A stretch of 8,586 nucleotides of DNA from Porticoccaceae bacterium. GTDB taxonomy: Bacteria > Pseudomonadota > Gammaproteobacteria > Pseudomonadales > Porticoccaceae. Within the stretch, counting starts at the first letter, position 1. Each line of letters begins with the position of its first letter. Below the pieces are notes generated by a model, which was not told the DNA's origin, searched no databases, and saw only the letters and a list, made by a program, of their open reading frames with translations. Below are positions 7,559 through 8,586 of this stretch, one piece after another. Made by a program: the position numbers and the translations under genes. Location of the stretch: contig DNBN01000279.1 in NCBI GenBank assembly GCA_003491845.1, forward strand, positions 1-8,586. The letters run 5' to 3'.

Positions 7559-8586
7559 GCATAAACCACTTCAACATCATGATCATCGTCATCTCCCTCG
7601 ACGTCAAACTGCTGCTGTCGAGCGTGACGTCGTAGCTGTGACAGACCGTCAATTTGTTCACGTGCCTCTGTTTGAATCTGCATGCGTCGCTGCTCTGCAC
7701 GCTCTAACAACTCAGGCTCAGCCAATTCTTGCTGACGCCCTTCATCAATGTAATCCATTATTGCAGCACAGAGCAATTTAGTACCCTCAGAGGCGAGGCC
7801 TGACATACGGAACACTGGTCCAGTCCAACCTAAATCCTCGACCATCTTGTCGCACTGTGTATCAACTTCATCATCAGGCAGTAAATCTATTTTGTTAAGC
7901 ACCAACCAGCGATCACCTGCTGCCAGTGTCGGACTAAACCGTGACAACTCAGTTTCAATCACTTGCGCATTTTGTGCCGGAGTACTGCCATCAAAAGGCA
8001 TCATATCCACCAAATGAAGCAATAATCGAGTGCGTGTCAGGTGCTTTAAAAACCGAATACCAAGACCAGCACCCTCAGATGCGCCCTCAATTAGCCCGGG
8101 AATGTCCGCAACCACAAAAGATTTATCACCACTCATACCCACCACACCAAGGTTAGGTACTAAGGTAGTGAAAGGATAATCTGCTACTTTTGGGCGCGCC
8201 GCAGATACCGAACGTATAAATGTTGATTTACCTGCGTTAGGTAGGCCCAAAAGACCCACATCGGCGAGCACTTTAAGCTCTAACTTGATTTCTCTAACAT
8301 CGCCCTCCTGCCCAGGAGATGTTTGCCGAGGCGCTCTGTTAGTGCTCGATTTGTATCTTGTGTTACCCAAACCGTGAAATCCACCTTGGGCAACTTTAAG
8401 CTGCTGGTCAAGCTCGGTGAGATCTCCCATGATCTCACCAGTTTCATCATCAATAACAGTAGTGCCCACAGGAACCTGAAGTAATAGATCATCACCACCG
8501 CGACCAGTACATTCAGCGCTGCTCCCCTGTTGGCCACTCTGCGCTTTATAGTTTCGCGTGTAGCGAAAATCAATCAATGTATTGAG
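7552..8586 (-). CDS. obgE: Obg-family GTPase, missing its N-terminus at the window edge
   Basis: Essential GTPase that binds the 50S subunit and acts in its late assembly and in growth control. The reading frame is open to the right edge: the codons before the TTG at 8577 read Leu-Asn-Thr, continuing the family's LNTLIDFRY. The gene is therefore cut by the window and that TTG is not the start. About 344 residues are visible and about 60, the first part of the glycine-rich Obg fold, are missing. Numbering from the edge: rest of the Obg domain to about 105 with [14 protein letters not shown] (68-81), G1 GLPNAGKST (114-122), G2 [11 protein letters not shown] (137-147), G3 DIPGLIEG (161-168), G4 NKID (231-234), and a G5-region MSGLASEG (261-268). 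The protein ends in a charged helix and an acidic tail, [17 protein letters not shown]. In relatives rplU and rpmA usually lie upstream. proB follows after 6 bases. Confidence 0.97.
   Translation of the reverse strand, partial: LNTLIDFRYTRNYKAQSGQQGSSAECTGRGGDDLLLQVPVGTTVIDDETGEIMGDLTELDQQLKVAQGGFHGLGNTRYKSSTNRAPRQTSPGQEGDVREIKLELKVLADVGLLGLPNAGKSTFIRSVSAARPKVADYPFTTLVPNLGVVGMSGDKSFVVADIPGLIEGASEGAGLGIRFLKHLTRTRLLLHLVDMMPFDGSTPAQNAQVIETELSRFSPTLAAGDRWLVLNKIDLLPDDEVDTQCDKMVEDLGWTGPVFRMSGLASEGTKLLCAAIMDYIDEGRQQELAEPELLERAEQRRMQIQTEAREQIDGLSQLRRHARQQQFDVEGDDDDHDVEVVYAE

Noticed and set aside
8280..8573. A 97-codon minus-strand open frame within obgE in another frame
   Set aside because: It lies wholly inside the obgE frame, which carries the conserved Obg and GTPase motifs. 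It shows no recognisable domain and is a shadow.
1..8586. A defence system, mobile element, CRISPR array, tRNA or integration site
   Set aside because: All space is taken by conserved housekeeping genes and three short gaps. I saw no direct-repeat array, transposase, terminal inverted repeats or tRNA-like cloverleaf on either strand.

Overview
The window is ordinary housekeeping chromosome from a gammaproteobacterium. Each protein aligns by eye, from memory, with its Escherichia coli or Pseudomonas counterpart over its full visible length. The gene order obgE-proB-(rpsT)-murJ-ribF-ileS-lspA is the arrangement known from Pseudomonas and its relatives. Base composition is moderate, with many A/T-rich third positions. 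This would fit a marine member of the Cellvibrionales/SAR92-type lineages better than a GC-rich pseudomonad, but that taxon is an inference and no marker gene settles it.

Layout from left to right: the 5' part of lspA (minus strand, cut by the left edge), ileS (minus), ribF (minus), a 143-base spacer with a likely promoter, murJ (minus), a 237-base divergent control region, rpsT (plus), a 71-base convergent spacer with a hairpin terminator, proB (minus), and obgE (minus, cut by the right edge). All genes except rpsT are on the minus strand. There are three likely transcription blocks: obgE-proB (6 bases apart), rpsT alone, and murJ-ribF-ileS-lspA. The last block is tight from ribF onward: a 13-base gap, then an 8-base overlap.

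Functions fall into a few themes. Ribosome function and translation are served by ObgE (50S assembly GTPase), S20 (30S protein) and IleS (charging of tRNA-Ile). Envelope building is served by MurJ (lipid II flipping) and LspA (lipoprotein signal peptidase). RibF makes FMN and FAD. ProB catalyses the first step of proline synthesis.

I looked on both strands for something new and found no novel system, mobile element, CRISPR array, RNA gene or broken gene. The points worth a second look are regulatory: three of the six visible start codons are TTG, each with a good Shine-Dalgarno; the rpsT and murJ promoters appear to interleave; and a short motif (TAGCGAC) recurs in the few non-coding gaps.
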